A stretch of 64,000 nt of DNA from Thomasclavelia cocleata (GTDB lineage Bacteria > Bacillota_I > Bacilli_A > Erysipelotrichales > Coprobacillaceae), in NCBI RefSeq assembly GCF_900102365.1, contig NZ_FOIN01000005.1, positions 1 to 64,000 of the forward strand. Direction: 5' to 3'. Positions within the stretch are counted from its first letter, which is position 1. Each line of letters begins with the position of its first letter. Positions 25,751 through 33,565 of the stretch are shown here, one piece after another. A program made the translations under genes and the position numbers. The notes under the pieces are model-generated. The model had not been told where the DNA came from. It did not search any database and worked only from the letters and a program-made list of their open reading frames with translations.

Positions 25751-26183
25751 AAAATTTAGTATTTTAGATATTGATCGAATTATGCAGTTATGGTTAGATG
25801 CTAATCTTGATGTTCATTATTTTATTAATAAAAGTTATTGGTTAAATCACTATGAAATGGTTAAGCAAATGATTTTAGATGCTGATATATATGTTTATGA
25901 AATTAATTACAAAGTATTAGGTTTTATAGGTATAGTTGATAATTATATAGCAGGGATTTTTGTTGATAAAACTTATCGTTGTCAAAATGTTGGTCATCAG
26001 CTAATCAATTATATAAAGAAAGATCATAAATATTTAATTTTATCAGTTTATCAAAAGAATCAAAAAGCAGTGAATTTTTATATAAAAGAAAAATTTAAGA
26101 TTATTAAAGAGCAGATTGATTTGGATACTAATGAAGTAGAGCTAGTAATGGAGTATAATCATAAAAGAATAGAATCAAAATAA
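25743..26183 (+). CDS. GNAT-family N-acetyltransferase
   Basis: A 146-residue acetyltransferase. The acetyl-CoA loop appears as VDKTYRCQNVGHQLINYIKK near residues 79-98 (a relaxed Q/RxxGxx form), followed by the beta-strand YLILSVYQKNQKAVNFYIKEKFK typical of RimI-like members. It starts at GTG and overlaps the DUF1801 gene by eight bases. The substrate is unknown. Confidence 0.85.
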   Translation: MIRKFSILDIDRIMQLWLDANLDVHYFINKSYWLNHYEMVKQMILDADIYVYEINYKVLGFIGIVDNYIAGIFVDKTYRCQNVGHQLINYIKKDHKYLILSVYQKNQKAVNFYIKEKFKIIKEQIDLDTNEVELVMEYNHKRIESK

Positions 26184-26760
26184 TTATTTATATTTGTTGT
26201 GAGATTTATCATATAATTCATGTAATATATACATAGATATTGTTTTAACTGTGGTAGTAATGTTTGCTTTTATTATTTGAAAAAATACATAATTATAACT
26301 AAAGAAATATATCATAAGGTCAATAATTTGTATAAAGTTTTTTCTAAAAATAAGTATATTTGAGCTAAAAAAACTTATTTTAATAGTTTTTAGCTCTTTT
26401 TGTATTTATAAGTTTTTTATCAGTTGATAATATATCAATTTTATAGTTGTGAATAGTATATGACTAAAGTTATAGAATATTCTAAATTGTGTTTTAAGTG
26501 ATGAAAAATGTATAAATGAAAGTATTAATTCTATTTTTTTAAAATTATAATAGATGATAAAAAATAAATTGCTTTTTATTGGGTATGTAATTATTTAGAG
26601 GTTTTGATATAAAGTATATATGGAAATAAAATTTATAATTTTCATAAAAAATTAATATATTGATTTAGGGGCATACTGTTTTAAATATATTTTTCTTGTT
26701 TGGTAAATTGAATAATTTAACTAAGTAATATGTTAAAATGGTTTTGGAGGTAACTAAAAT
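26184..26760. other. Gene-free AT-rich spacer
   Basis: No frame was recognised in 577 bases. The only clear element is a hairpin terminator at 26362-26401. A GGAGGTAACTAAAAT ribosome site for the next gene closes the stretch. Confidence 0.6.
26362..26401 (+). terminator. Intrinsic terminator
   Basis: A perfect 10 bp stem GAGCTAAAAA/TTTTTAGCTC with a 15-base loop and following T-run. It is about 180 bases after the acetyltransferase stop, so it may end a long transcript tail. Confidence 0.75.
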
Positions 26761-27537
26761 ATGAAACGTAAATTTTTCTTTTTTGATATAGATGGAACAT
26801 TAGCAGTTGGCACACCAGGAAATCAATATATTCCTGAATCAACTAAATTAGCTATTTCTAAACTTAAAGAAGCTGGTCACTTTTTAGCAATTGCAACAGG
26901 ACGAAGCTATGCTATGGCAGTTGATTATATGAAACAACTGGGGTTTGAAAATATGGTCAGTGATGGTGGTAATGGAATTACGATTGCTAATGAATTAATT
27001 AAAATTGAACCATTAGACTATAAAAAATGTTTAGCATTGATTAATGAGTGTATTGAAAAAAATTATATCTGGGCTATTTCTCCAGATAATAGTAAAAGAA
27101 GGTTAACACCTGATAAAAGATTTCTTAATTTTACTCATGATAATTATATGGAAACAATTGTTCAAGAAGATTTAGATCCTCGAAATTTTAAAGAAATTTA
27201 TAAGGTATATGTAGCGTGTTTTGCACCTGAAGAACAAAAATTGGAAAATTTAAAATATTTGCCATGGTGTCGTTTTCATAAAGAATATATCTTTGTTGAA
27301 CCTGATGATAAGTCTATTGGTATCAAAAAAATAGTAGATTATTTTAATGGTGATTACCAGGACGTAGTAGTTTTTGGTGATGAGAAAAACGACTTGAAAA
27401 TGTTTAAAGATGAATGGATAAGTATTGCTATGGGGAATGCTGTTGATGAGCTAAAACAAAAAGCTGATTATGTAACTAATGATTGTAATAAAGATGGTAT
27501 TTATAATGCCTGTAAATATTTTGGGTGGATTGATTAA
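26761..27537 (+). CDS. HAD-IIB (Cof-type) phosphatase
   Basis: A 258-residue sugar-phosphatase-type HAD protein. Motif I FFDIDGTLAVG is at residues 7-17, motif II IATGRSY near 47, motif III Lys near 200, and motif IV VVFGDEKNDLKMF near 203-215. The cap region between motifs II and III is of the Cof type. It shares a base with the regulator that follows (TAATG), so the two are coupled. The substrate is unknown. Confidence 0.88.
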   Translation: MKRKFFFFDIDGTLAVGTPGNQYIPESTKLAISKLKEAGHFLAIATGRSYAMAVDYMKQLGFENMVSDGGNGITIANELIKIEPLDYKKCLALINECIEKNYIWAISPDNSKRRLTPDKRFLNFTHDNYMETIVQEDLDPRNFKEIYKVYVACFAPEEQKLENLKYLPWCRFHKEYIFVEPDDKSIGIKKIVDYFNGDYQDVVVFGDEKNDLKMFKDEWISIAMGNAVDELKQKADYVTNDCNKDGIYNACKYFGWID

Positions 27538-28439
27538 TGGCAGTTAGTCGATTATTTGAAATTTTATACTATTTAGTTGATCATAAGCAAACTACTGCTA
27601 AAGAATTGGCTGAATATTTTGAAGTTTCAGTTAGAACCATTTATCGAGATTTAGACCGGTTACTTGTAGCTGGAATCCCTATTAATACAGTTCAGGGAAA
27701 CAATGGAGGGATATCAATTGATGAAAACTTTGTTGTAGAAAAAACGGTTTTTAATCCCCAAGAACAAAAACAGATTTTAACAGCAATTCAAACTATTGAG
27801 CATTTACAAGGTACTAATCAAAATGCATTAGTTACAAAATTAACAGCTATGTTTGATCAAGAGCAACGTGATTGGATTGAAGTGGATTTTAGTACATGGC
27901 ACAAAGCTAATAATCTTAATCATAAATTTTATTTATTAAAAGAAGCTGTTTTTAATAATCGAATAGTAGAATTTAATTATGTTAATTCTTATGGTGAAAA
28001 TTCTAAACGAAAAGTATTACCTAATAAATTATTTTTTAAAAGCAATACCTGGTATTTACAAGGATACTGTCTGATTAAAACAGATTATCGAATTTTTAAA
28101 TTAACAAGAATTAATGATCTGGTTCTAACTTCTGATGTGTTTAATGAAAAAATCAAATTTCCACCTGTAATAACATCTTATGATAATCATTTTATGATGA
28201 AAAAGGTTAAATTAAAGTTTAATAAGAATTTAGGAAATGTTGTTTTTGATGAATTTAATAAAGATGAAATTTTATTAGATCAGGGAGGTAATTATATTGT
28301 AGAAACTGATGTTTTTGATAATTATTGGCTAATAAGTTTTATTCTTTCGTTTGGTAGTCAAATTGAAATAATTGAGCCAATTGATTTAAAAGAAAAATTA
28401 CTAGATGAAATAGAAAAAATAAAAAAGATATATAAATAG
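27537..28439 (+). CDS. WYL-domain transcriptional regulator (YafY-like)
   Basis: A 300-residue regulator. The N-terminal winged helix has TTAKELAEYFEVSVRTIYRDLDRL (in parts; residues 18-42). A WYL domain follows, with the motif itself visible as NTWYLQGYCL near 177-186, and then a WCX-like C terminus. WYL proteins bind small ligands or nucleotides. It is coupled to the HAD phosphatase gene upstream, and its target may include that pair. Confidence 0.88.
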   Translation: MAVSRLFEILYYLVDHKQTTAKELAEYFEVSVRTIYRDLDRLLVAGIPINTVQGNNGGISIDENFVVEKTVFNPQEQKQILTAIQTIEHLQGTNQNALVTKLTAMFDQEQRDWIEVDFSTWHKANNLNHKFYLLKEAVFNNRIVEFNYVNSYGENSKRKVLPNKLFFKSNTWYLQGYCLIKTDYRIFKLTRINDLVLTSDVFNEKIKFPPVITSYDNHFMMKKVKLKFNKNLGNVVFDEFNKDEILLDQGGNYIVETDVFDNYWLISFILSFGSQIEIIEPIDLKEKLLDEIEKIKKIYK

Positions 28440-28482
28440 TAATTTGAGAAGAAATAAACTATTTAATTGGTTTTTAATAAAC

Positions 28483-28499
28483 ATGACAGACTATGTCAT
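28483..28499 (+). promoter_or_regulatory. Palindrome upstream of the YoaP-type gene
   Basis: ATGACA, five bases, TGTCAT: a perfect dyad. A TATAAT follows at 28511-28516, and no good -35 box is present at the usual distance, which suggests activator dependence. The binding protein is unknown. Confidence 0.4.
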
Positions 28500-28539
28500 A
28501 TTTGCTTTGTTATAATGGTAGTGCAAGGAGATGATTGTA

Positions 28540-29286
28540 ATGGAAATTATAACAGTTGATGAAAGTAATATTGATAAGGAGCATATTTGTTGTGCTATTT
28601 CATCTAATAATGATATTCAAGTAAAATCTAAAAAGAGTTGGTTAAAAGAACGTTTTAGTGATGGATTAGTGTTTAAAAAGATAAATGTTAGGGGAAAATG
28701 TTTTATTGAATATTTACCAATTGAAAATGCCTGGGTACCGATTAAAGGAAGTAATCTAATGTATATAGATTGTATATGGGTTTCTGGAAAATTTCAAGGA
28801 CAAGGTTATGCTAAAGGATTATTAGATAGTTGTATTTTAGATAGTAAAGAAAAGTATAAAGATGGTTTAGTAATTCTTTCTTCAAAAAAGAAGATGTCTT
28901 TTTTAATGGATAAACAATTTTTATTAAAATATGGTTTTGAAGTAGTAGACTGTATTGATGATAAATATGAGTTAATGTTTTTAGCTTTTCATGATAATGT
29001 AGAACAGCCAAAATTTAAGATTAAACAATTAAAGATAGAGGATAGAGGGTTTGTACTGTATTATAGTCATCAATGCCCATTTACTGCCAAATATGTTGAT
29101 TTATTAAATAAGTATTGTGATGAAAATGATATTGATATTGTTATAAGATATATAGATAATAAGGAGATGGCACAGACAAGTCCAACTATTTTTAATACTT
29201 ATAGTTTATTTTATGAGGGTAAATTTATAACTAATGAAATACTTTCAATAAAAAAATTTGAAAAGATTGTAGGAAAAGTAAAATGA
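28540..29286 (+). CDS. GNAT acetyltransferase with YoaP C-terminal domain
   Basis: A 248-residue protein. The N-terminal GNAT domain carries the CoA loop VSGKFQGQGYAKGLL near residues 85-99. The C-terminal part has a thioredoxin-like strand with YYSHQCPFTAKYVDLL, including one Cys, matching the YoaP family. The ATG at 28540 is nine bases after AAGGAG, while the in-frame ATG at 28531 abuts that site. It overlaps the GyrI-like gene by four bases. Confidence 0.82.
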   Translation: MEIITVDESNIDKEHICCAISSNNDIQVKSKKSWLKERFSDGLVFKKINVRGKCFIEYLPIENAWVPIKGSNLMYIDCIWVSGKFQGQGYAKGLLDSCILDSKEKYKDGLVILSSKKKMSFLMDKQFLLKYGFEVVDCIDDKYELMFLAFHDNVEQPKFKIKQLKIEDRGFVLYYSHQCPFTAKYVDLLNKYCDENDIDIVIRYIDNKEMAQTSPTIFNTYSLFYEGKFITNEILSIKKFEKIVGKVK

Positions 29287-29915
29287 AAAAAATAGATTAT
29301 AAGAAGGAGTATAGAGAGTTATATTTACCAAAGCAAGAACCCATGTTAGTTAATGTACCTAAAATTACTTATGTAACTGTATGTGGTAAAGGTGATCCAA
29401 ATACTTGTGAAGAGTATAAAGAAGCAATAGAATTATTATATGGTATTTCTTATACAATCAAGATGTCTAAAATGACAGATGATAAAATTGATGGTTATTT
29501 TGAATATGTAGTGCCGCCACTTGAGGGATTATGGTGGTTAGATAAAAAACCAGAAGATTTGTTTATTAGTGATAAAAGTAAGTTTTATTGGAAAGCAATG
29601 ATAAGGTTACCAGAGTTTGTTACAATAGATGTTTTTGAAATAGCTAAAAATAAATTAAAGGTTAAAAAACCTAATCTAGATATAAATAAAATTAATTATG
29701 AAGAAATAGAAGAGGGGAAATGTGTTCAAATAATGCATATTGGAAGTTATGATAGTGAAATTACTTCAATTAAAAAAATATATGATTTTATTGATGAAAA
29801 TGGTTTAGAAATTGATATAAATGATTGTCGCTTACATCATGAAATATATTTAAGTGATCCAAGAAAAACAAAAGTTGAAAATTTAAAAACAGTAATAAGA
29901 TATCCTGTAAAATAG
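29283..29915 (+). CDS. GyrI-like small-molecule-binding protein
   Basis: A 210-residue stand-alone GyrI-like protein. YVTVCGKGDPNT near residue 30, FEYVVPPLEGLWW near 72-84 and CVQIMHIGSYDSE near 148 follow the pattern of this family, whose members bind or hydrolyse toxic small molecules. Its ATG overlaps the preceding stop (ATGA), so it forms a two-gene unit with the YoaP protein. Confidence 0.85.
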   Translation: MKKIDYKKEYRELYLPKQEPMLVNVPKITYVTVCGKGDPNTCEEYKEAIELLYGISYTIKMSKMTDDKIDGYFEYVVPPLEGLWWLDKKPEDLFISDKSKFYWKAMIRLPEFVTIDVFEIAKNKLKVKKPNLDINKINYEEIEEGKCVQIMHIGSYDSEITSIKKIYDFIDENGLEIDINDCRLHHEIYLSDPRKTKVENLKTVIRYPVK

Positions 29916-29958
29916 AACCTATTTAATAATTTTTCATATTTTAATTATAGGTGATAGT

Positions 29959-30828
29959 ATGAAAAATTATGAAAAGACGGTTTTAAAAGTATCAATTATA
30001 ACTTTAATTGGAAATATTGTTTTATCAGTTTTTAAGATATTAATCGGGGTTCTTTGTGGGTCAAATGCAATTGTTTCTGATGGGATTCATAGTGCATCTG
30101 ATGTTTTAAGTACAGTTGTTGTGATGATAGGTGTTAGATTATCTAGCAAGGAAAGTGATAAAGAACATCCTTATGGTCATGAGCGATTTGAATGTGTGGC
30201 GGCAATTATACTATCAGTGATGCTTTTTTTAACTGCGAGTATAATTGGTTATTCAGCAATCAAGAATCTTTTTACTACTAATAATGAAATTCACTTTGGG
30301 ATGTTTGCAATTATTATTGCAATTATCTCTATAGTTACAAAAGAGGCAATGTACTGGTATACTAAAATTAATGCTGATAGAATTAATTCAAATGCGTTAT
30401 TGGCAGATGCCTGGCATCATCGTAGTGATGCATTTTCATCAATTGGAAGCTTAATTGGAGTAATTGGATTTTATTATGGTTATTATATCTTAGATTGTAT
30501 TGCAGGAATTATAATTTGTTTTTGTATTTGTAAAGTTGCATTTGATATTTTTAATGATGCAATCAATAAAATGATAGATCATGCATGTAGTGAAGAATTT
30601 GAAAATGAATTAATTACTTTAATAAAGAAACAAGAAGGTATATTAGGTATTGATGATTTTAAAACAAGGATGTTTGGTAATAAGATATATGTTGATATAG
30701 AAATTAAAGTTGCTGGTGATGATAGTCTTCAACATGCTCATTTGATTGCACATAAAACACATGATGCAATTGAAAATATTTATCCAATTGTAAAACATTG
30801 TAATATTCATGTAAATCCTGGAAAATAA
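29959..30828 (+). CDS. Cation diffusion facilitator, Zn-type site residues
   Basis: A 289-residue CDF transporter with six helices and a standard C-terminal domain. The metal site reads HSASD in helix 2 and HHRSD in helix 5, the HxxxD/HxxxD pattern of Zn(II)/Fe(II) exporters. This contrasts with the first CDF in the window. HPYGHERFECVAA is the family loop. A short gap of 43 bases follows the GyrI-like gene, and a terminator follows. Confidence 0.9.
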   Translation: MKNYEKTVLKVSIITLIGNIVLSVFKILIGVLCGSNAIVSDGIHSASDVLSTVVVMIGVRLSSKESDKEHPYGHERFECVAAIILSVMLFLTASIIGYSAIKNLFTTNNEIHFGMFAIIIAIISIVTKEAMYWYTKINADRINSNALLADAWHHRSDAFSSIGSLIGVIGFYYGYYILDCIAGIIICFCICKVAFDIFNDAINKMIDHACSEEFENELITLIKKQEGILGIDDFKTRMFGNKIYVDIEIKVAGDDSLQHAHLIAHKTHDAIENIYPIVKHCNIHVNPGK

Positions 30829-30850
30829 TCGGTAATAACCGATTTTTTTA
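30827..30850 (+). terminator. Intrinsic terminator after CDF gene
   Basis: AATCGGT/ACCGATT with loop AATA and a run of seven T. It overlaps the stop codon of the CDF gene. Confidence 0.88.
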
Positions 30851-31263
30851 TTTAATTGCAATCTTTATAGTAAATTTAAAGAAAAGAGTAAATTGTTATC
30901 AAAGAATTTTTTATAATATCAGACATAATTATTTTATAGAAATGGTAGAATATTATATAGAAATGATTGGTTGCATTTTTTATAGTAAAAAATTGTAATG
31001 ATAATCATAGGCTTATTTTTGATGGTGATAATATTTATTATTGTATAATAAGCAATATAGTAACGATTTAGTAAAAAGTTGTTTAGATATGATAAGTTTA
31101 ATCAAGTATATTTGATTTTGGGATAAATGATTTAGAGGGGGGATACTAGAGGGTTAATGATAAGTGAGATTTTTGCATATATGTTATATTGATGTGGGAG
31201 ATTGATATGGGGATTAATATGGCAATGTTTTAAAAACAACGGAATTATATATAAATGGATAAT
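30851..31263. other. Gene-free spacer before the polysaccharide locus
   Basis: No coding frame was recognised. Purine-rich patches near 31135-31215 (GGGGGG, GTGGGAG) stand out against the AT background and end at a strong terminator, so a small untranslated RNA is possible. No known RNA family was identified. Confidence 0.4.
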
Positions 31264-31264
31264 T

Positions 31265-31313
31265 AAAAAGCCATAAACTCAATTAATTTTTATTGAGTTT
31301 ATGGCTTTTTTTT
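31265..31313. terminator. Strong bidirectional terminator left of the invertible segment
   Basis: A 19 bp perfect stem (31265-31283 with 31292-31310) around an eight-base loop, followed by T-run. It sits 17 bases left of the left inverted repeat and should stop transcripts leaving the segment leftward, as well as those arriving from upstream. Confidence 0.88.
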
Positions 31314-31329
31314 ACAAAGTTTTACTTAT

Positions 31330-31354
31330 TTTCACAGAACTATTAATTCTGCGA
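31330..31354 (+). repeat. Left inverted repeat / recombination site
   Basis: It matches 32412-32436 in reverse complement over all 25 bases. It also has internal dyad symmetry: arms CACAGAA (31333-31339) and TTCTGCG (31347-31353), one mismatch, flank a seven-base asymmetric spacer CTATTAA. That is the build of a tyrosine recombinase core site. Confidence 0.92.
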
Positions 31355-31359
31355 CTCTT

Positions 31360-31387
31360 ATTATAGCACAAATAACTACAAAATCAA
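31360..31387 (-). promoter_or_regulatory. Invertible promoter, pointing left in this orientation
   Basis: On the minus strand: TTGATT (31387-31382), 16 bases, then extended -10 TGC-TATAAT (31368-31360). Initiation is expected near 31353, inside the left repeat. In this orientation the transcript meets the terminator at 31265-31313 within about 45 bases; after inversion it would run into the LoaP-like genes. Confidence 0.78.
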
Positions 31388-31475
31388 ACAAAATGTTATT
31401 TATCTTGCAAATCATTTATTAAATAAATTATTACTTTTATTTTTTTAAAACTTACTTTCATAAAGGAGAAAAAAT

Positions 31476-32423
31476 ATGCAAACAAATAAAAAATTTTTTT
31501 TAGTCACTAAAGAATGGCTTGAGTTAAAAAAGATGTCAGTAAAATACTCATCATATGTTAAATATGAAACAGTTATTTTAAAGCACATAATACCTTTTTT
31601 TGATGATTATACTATAGAACAAATTAATGATGATATAATTGTATCTTTTTTTAAAGAATTAATTGATACACAAAAATATTCTAATAGTACCCTTCATACT
31701 ATACGTTATGTTATGAAATCTATTTTAGAATATGCAGAAAAGAAATATTGTATTCAAACAATCAATTTTAGCTTTATTAAATTAAATCGGTCTAAGGGAA
31801 ATCTTAGAATTTTAAGTGAGAATCAAAAAATATTATTAGAAAAATATTGTTTTAATCATTATGAACCTATATCTATAGCTATTTTAATTGCTTTGTATGG
31901 AGGTCTTAGAATTGGTGAAATCTGTGCTTTGAAATGGGAAGATGTAGATTTAAATAATGGAATTATTACAGTTAGTAAAACTGTTGAAAGACTTAAAAAT
32001 AAAGAGAATATGGAATCTAAAACTATTTTAATGATTTTAGAGCCTAAAACCCAAACTTCAAAAAGAATTGTCCCAATACCAGTATTTTTAAAGGAATATA
32101 TACAAAATTACTATGATTATTTAACTGTAATTGATTCTAGCTATTATTTACTAACAAACAGTGAAAAAATCCCAGATCCTCGTACAATTCAAAATCAATT
32201 TCAAAGATTATGTCAGGATAATAATTTTCAAATCAATTTTCATTCATTAAGACATACTTATGCTACTCACTGTGTAATGCAGGAAGTGGATCTAAAGTCA
32301 TTAAGTGAAATGTTGGGACATTCTAATATTTCTACTACATTACAACTATATGTTCATTCATCAATTGAATTTAAAATGAATCAAATTAATAAGATCTCTG
32401 CACCTGTAATTTCGCAGAATTAA
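31476..32423 (+). CDS. Tyrosine recombinase (phase-variation invertase)
   Basis: A 315-residue integrase-family recombinase. The N-terminal SAM-like core-binding domain is residues about 5-95. The catalytic set is complete: Arg in GGLRIGEICALKW (near 144), HSLRHTYATH (near 260-269, His and second Arg), LGHSNISTTLQLYVH (His near 284, nucleophile Tyr near 294). AAAGGAGAAAAAAT precedes the ATG. Its last codons and stop fall inside the right inverted repeat. The gene is enclosed by the repeats with no other gene, which points to self-inversion. A weak promoter TTGCAA-17-TTATTA (31405-31433) may drive it. Confidence 0.93.
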   Translation: MQTNKKFFLVTKEWLELKKMSVKYSSYVKYETVILKHIIPFFDDYTIEQINDDIIVSFFKELIDTQKYSNSTLHTIRYVMKSILEYAEKKYCIQTINFSFIKLNRSKGNLRILSENQKILLEKYCFNHYEPISIAILIALYGGLRIGEICALKWEDVDLNNGIITVSKTVERLKNKENMESKTILMILEPKTQTSKRIVPIPVFLKEYIQNYYDYLTVIDSSYYLLTNSEKIPDPRTIQNQFQRLCQDNNFQINFHSLRHTYATHCVMQEVDLKSLSEMLGHSNISTTLQLYVHSSIEFKMNQINKISAPVISQN

Positions 32424-32436
32424 TAGTTCTGTGAAA
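32412..32436 (-). repeat. Right inverted repeat / recombination site
   Basis: The perfect reverse complement of 31330-31354. It overlaps the end of the recombinase gene (stop codon 32421-32423) and lies 21 bases before the first LoaP-like start codon. Flanking bases outside the 25 do not match, so the repeat boundary is sharp. Confidence 0.92.
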
Positions 32437-32457
32437 GCAAAAGAAATGAGGTTAATG

Positions 32458-32958
32458 ATGTACTGGTATATAGTTCATATAAAACTTGAACGGAGTTCTA
32501 AACTAGTTAAATTTTTTAATCAACAGAATAATACAATAGCTTTCGTTCCTAAAATGGAGAGATGGTACAACATTAAGGGAAAGAAAAATTATATTATTAA
32601 GGATTTGTATCCTGATTATGTCTTTATTAAAAGTGAGATGGATCAATTAGAATTTAATGAAAGATTTAAAGAATTTTTTAAATCAATTGATGGCATTGCC
32701 CAGTTGTTAGAATTTGAAGATGTTTATGTTTTAAAAACTGAAGAGCAGATTTTAATGGAAAGATTACTTGATAATAAAAACATAATTAGACACTCAGTAG
32801 GAAACATAGTTAATTCAAAACTTATTGTTGAAAAAGGACCATTAGTCAATTTAGAAAACAAAGTTATTAAAATTGATCGACATCAAAGACTAGCGGTTTT
32901 AAAGAGTGATTTTTTCAACAAAATAACTGTTCCTTTAGAAGTTGTTAGTAAATCATGA
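32458..32958 (+). CDS. LoaP-like NusG paralogue 1 (antiterminator)
   Basis: A 166-residue NusG-family protein: an N-terminal RNA polymerase-binding domain opening with WYIVHI, with the YPDYVFIKSEM strand near 52-62. A C-terminal KOW motif GPLVNLENKVIKIDRHQRLAVL (in parts) follows near 123-144. The long linker and sequence style match LoaP, the specialised NusG that promotes readthrough across polysaccharide and antibiotic operons. The start at 32458 is six bases after GAGG; frames beginning at GTG 32431 would use the recombination repeat. First gene after the switch. Confidence 0.85.
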   Translation: MYWYIVHIKLERSSKLVKFFNQQNNTIAFVPKMERWYNIKGKKNYIIKDLYPDYVFIKSEMDQLEFNERFKEFFKSIDGIAQLLEFEDVYVLKTEEQILMERLLDNKNIIRHSVGNIVNSKLIVEKGPLVNLENKVIKIDRHQRLAVLKSDFFNKITVPLEVVSKS

Positions 32959-33452
32959 ACTGGTATGTGTTATTTGTTTTATCAAATCGGACTAATCAAC
33001 TTCTTAGAAATTTAAATAAGAAAGATAATATCGAAGCATTTATACCTCAATATCAATATTATCGTAGGATTACTAAAGACTACGATATAAAACCTATGTT
33101 CACTAATTATATTTTTGTCAAATCTTTAATGAATCAAACTGAATTTAATACATTTTTAATGAAATTGGATAATGAAAAAGATGGTTTGATTAAACAATTG
33201 GTGTATTTAGATACATCTGCTTTAAAAGAGGCAGAAATTGAAATGTTTAATTACTTATTGGATGAATCCTATGTCGTAAAAATGTCCCAAGCATTTTTAC
33301 AAGATGGAAAGGCAAAAGTTTATCATGGTCCATTAAAACATTTTGAAAAAAATATTATTAAAGTTGATAAATATAATCAGGTGGCATATTTAAATTTATC
33401 TTTTATGAATAGAAGGATAAAAGCAGGATTAAAAATAACAAGCAAAAATTAA
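32955..33452 (+). CDS. LoaP-like NusG paralogue 2 (antiterminator)
   Basis: A 165-residue NusG-family protein, clearly related to but divergent from its neighbour. WYVLFVLSNRTNQLL begins the N-terminal domain, FTNYIFVKSLM lies near 48-58, and the KOW-like HGPLKHFEKNIIKVDKYNQVAYL (in parts) near 122-144. The ATG overlaps the previous stop (ATGA), so the two are translated as a unit and could act as partners or as rivals. A hairpin and terminator follow directly. Confidence 0.83.
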   Translation: MNWYVLFVLSNRTNQLLRNLNKKDNIEAFIPQYQYYRRITKDYDIKPMFTNYIFVKSLMNQTEFNTFLMKLDNEKDGLIKQLVYLDTSALKEAEIEMFNYLLDESYVVKMSQAFLQDGKAKVYHGPLKHFEKNIIKVDKYNQVAYLNLSFMNRRIKAGLKITSKN

Positions 33453-33481
33453 GCTGGGGAGAATGGTTTACCGCCCCCAGC
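33453..33481 (+). promoter_or_regulatory. GC-rich RNA hairpin, candidate antitermination element
   Basis: GCTGGGG/CCCCAGC (7 bp, mostly GC) with a 15-base loop, in DNA that is otherwise about 70% AT. It starts with the base after the second antiterminator's stop codon and precedes the terminator by nine bases. LoaP is known to act with an RNA hairpin in the leader of its target operons; this is the obvious candidate here. The role is inferred. Confidence 0.6.
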
Positions 33482-33490
33482 CATTATTTT

Positions 33491-33536
33491 GAACATAGTT
33501 CCTTACTTGGGGTAAGGGGAAACTATGTTCTTTTTT
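33491..33536 (+). terminator. Intrinsic terminator in the polysaccharide leader
   Basis: Outer stem GAACATAGTT/AACTATGTTC (10 bp), inner stem CCTTAC/GTAAGG, and a run of six T. It separates the antiterminator genes from the biosynthetic genes, so it would stop transcription unless overridden. Confidence 0.9.
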
Positions 33537-33565
33537 GTTTTTAGGGGGAGATTAAGATAAAAAAG

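Larger units (their letters stand above)
31330..32436. other. Putative invertible promoter segment with its own recombinase
   Basis: A 1.1 kb segment bounded by 25 bp perfect inverted repeats. It contains a tyrosine recombinase gene and an outward promoter directed left. Site-specific inversion between the repeats would place that promoter next to the LoaP-like genes and polysaccharide locus. As given, the promoter faces a terminator, so this is the orientation with the strong promoter off; weak transcription from the recombinase gene could still read into the locus. Inversion itself is inferred from repeat structure and gene content. Confidence 0.82.

Noticed and set aside
31330-32436. Inverted repeats as the terminal repeats of an insertion sequence
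   Set aside because: The enclosed enzyme is a tyrosine recombinase with complete RHRY residues, the repeats have a core-site build with asymmetric spacer, no target duplication is visible outside them, and an outward promoter is included. An inversion switch explains more than an IS.
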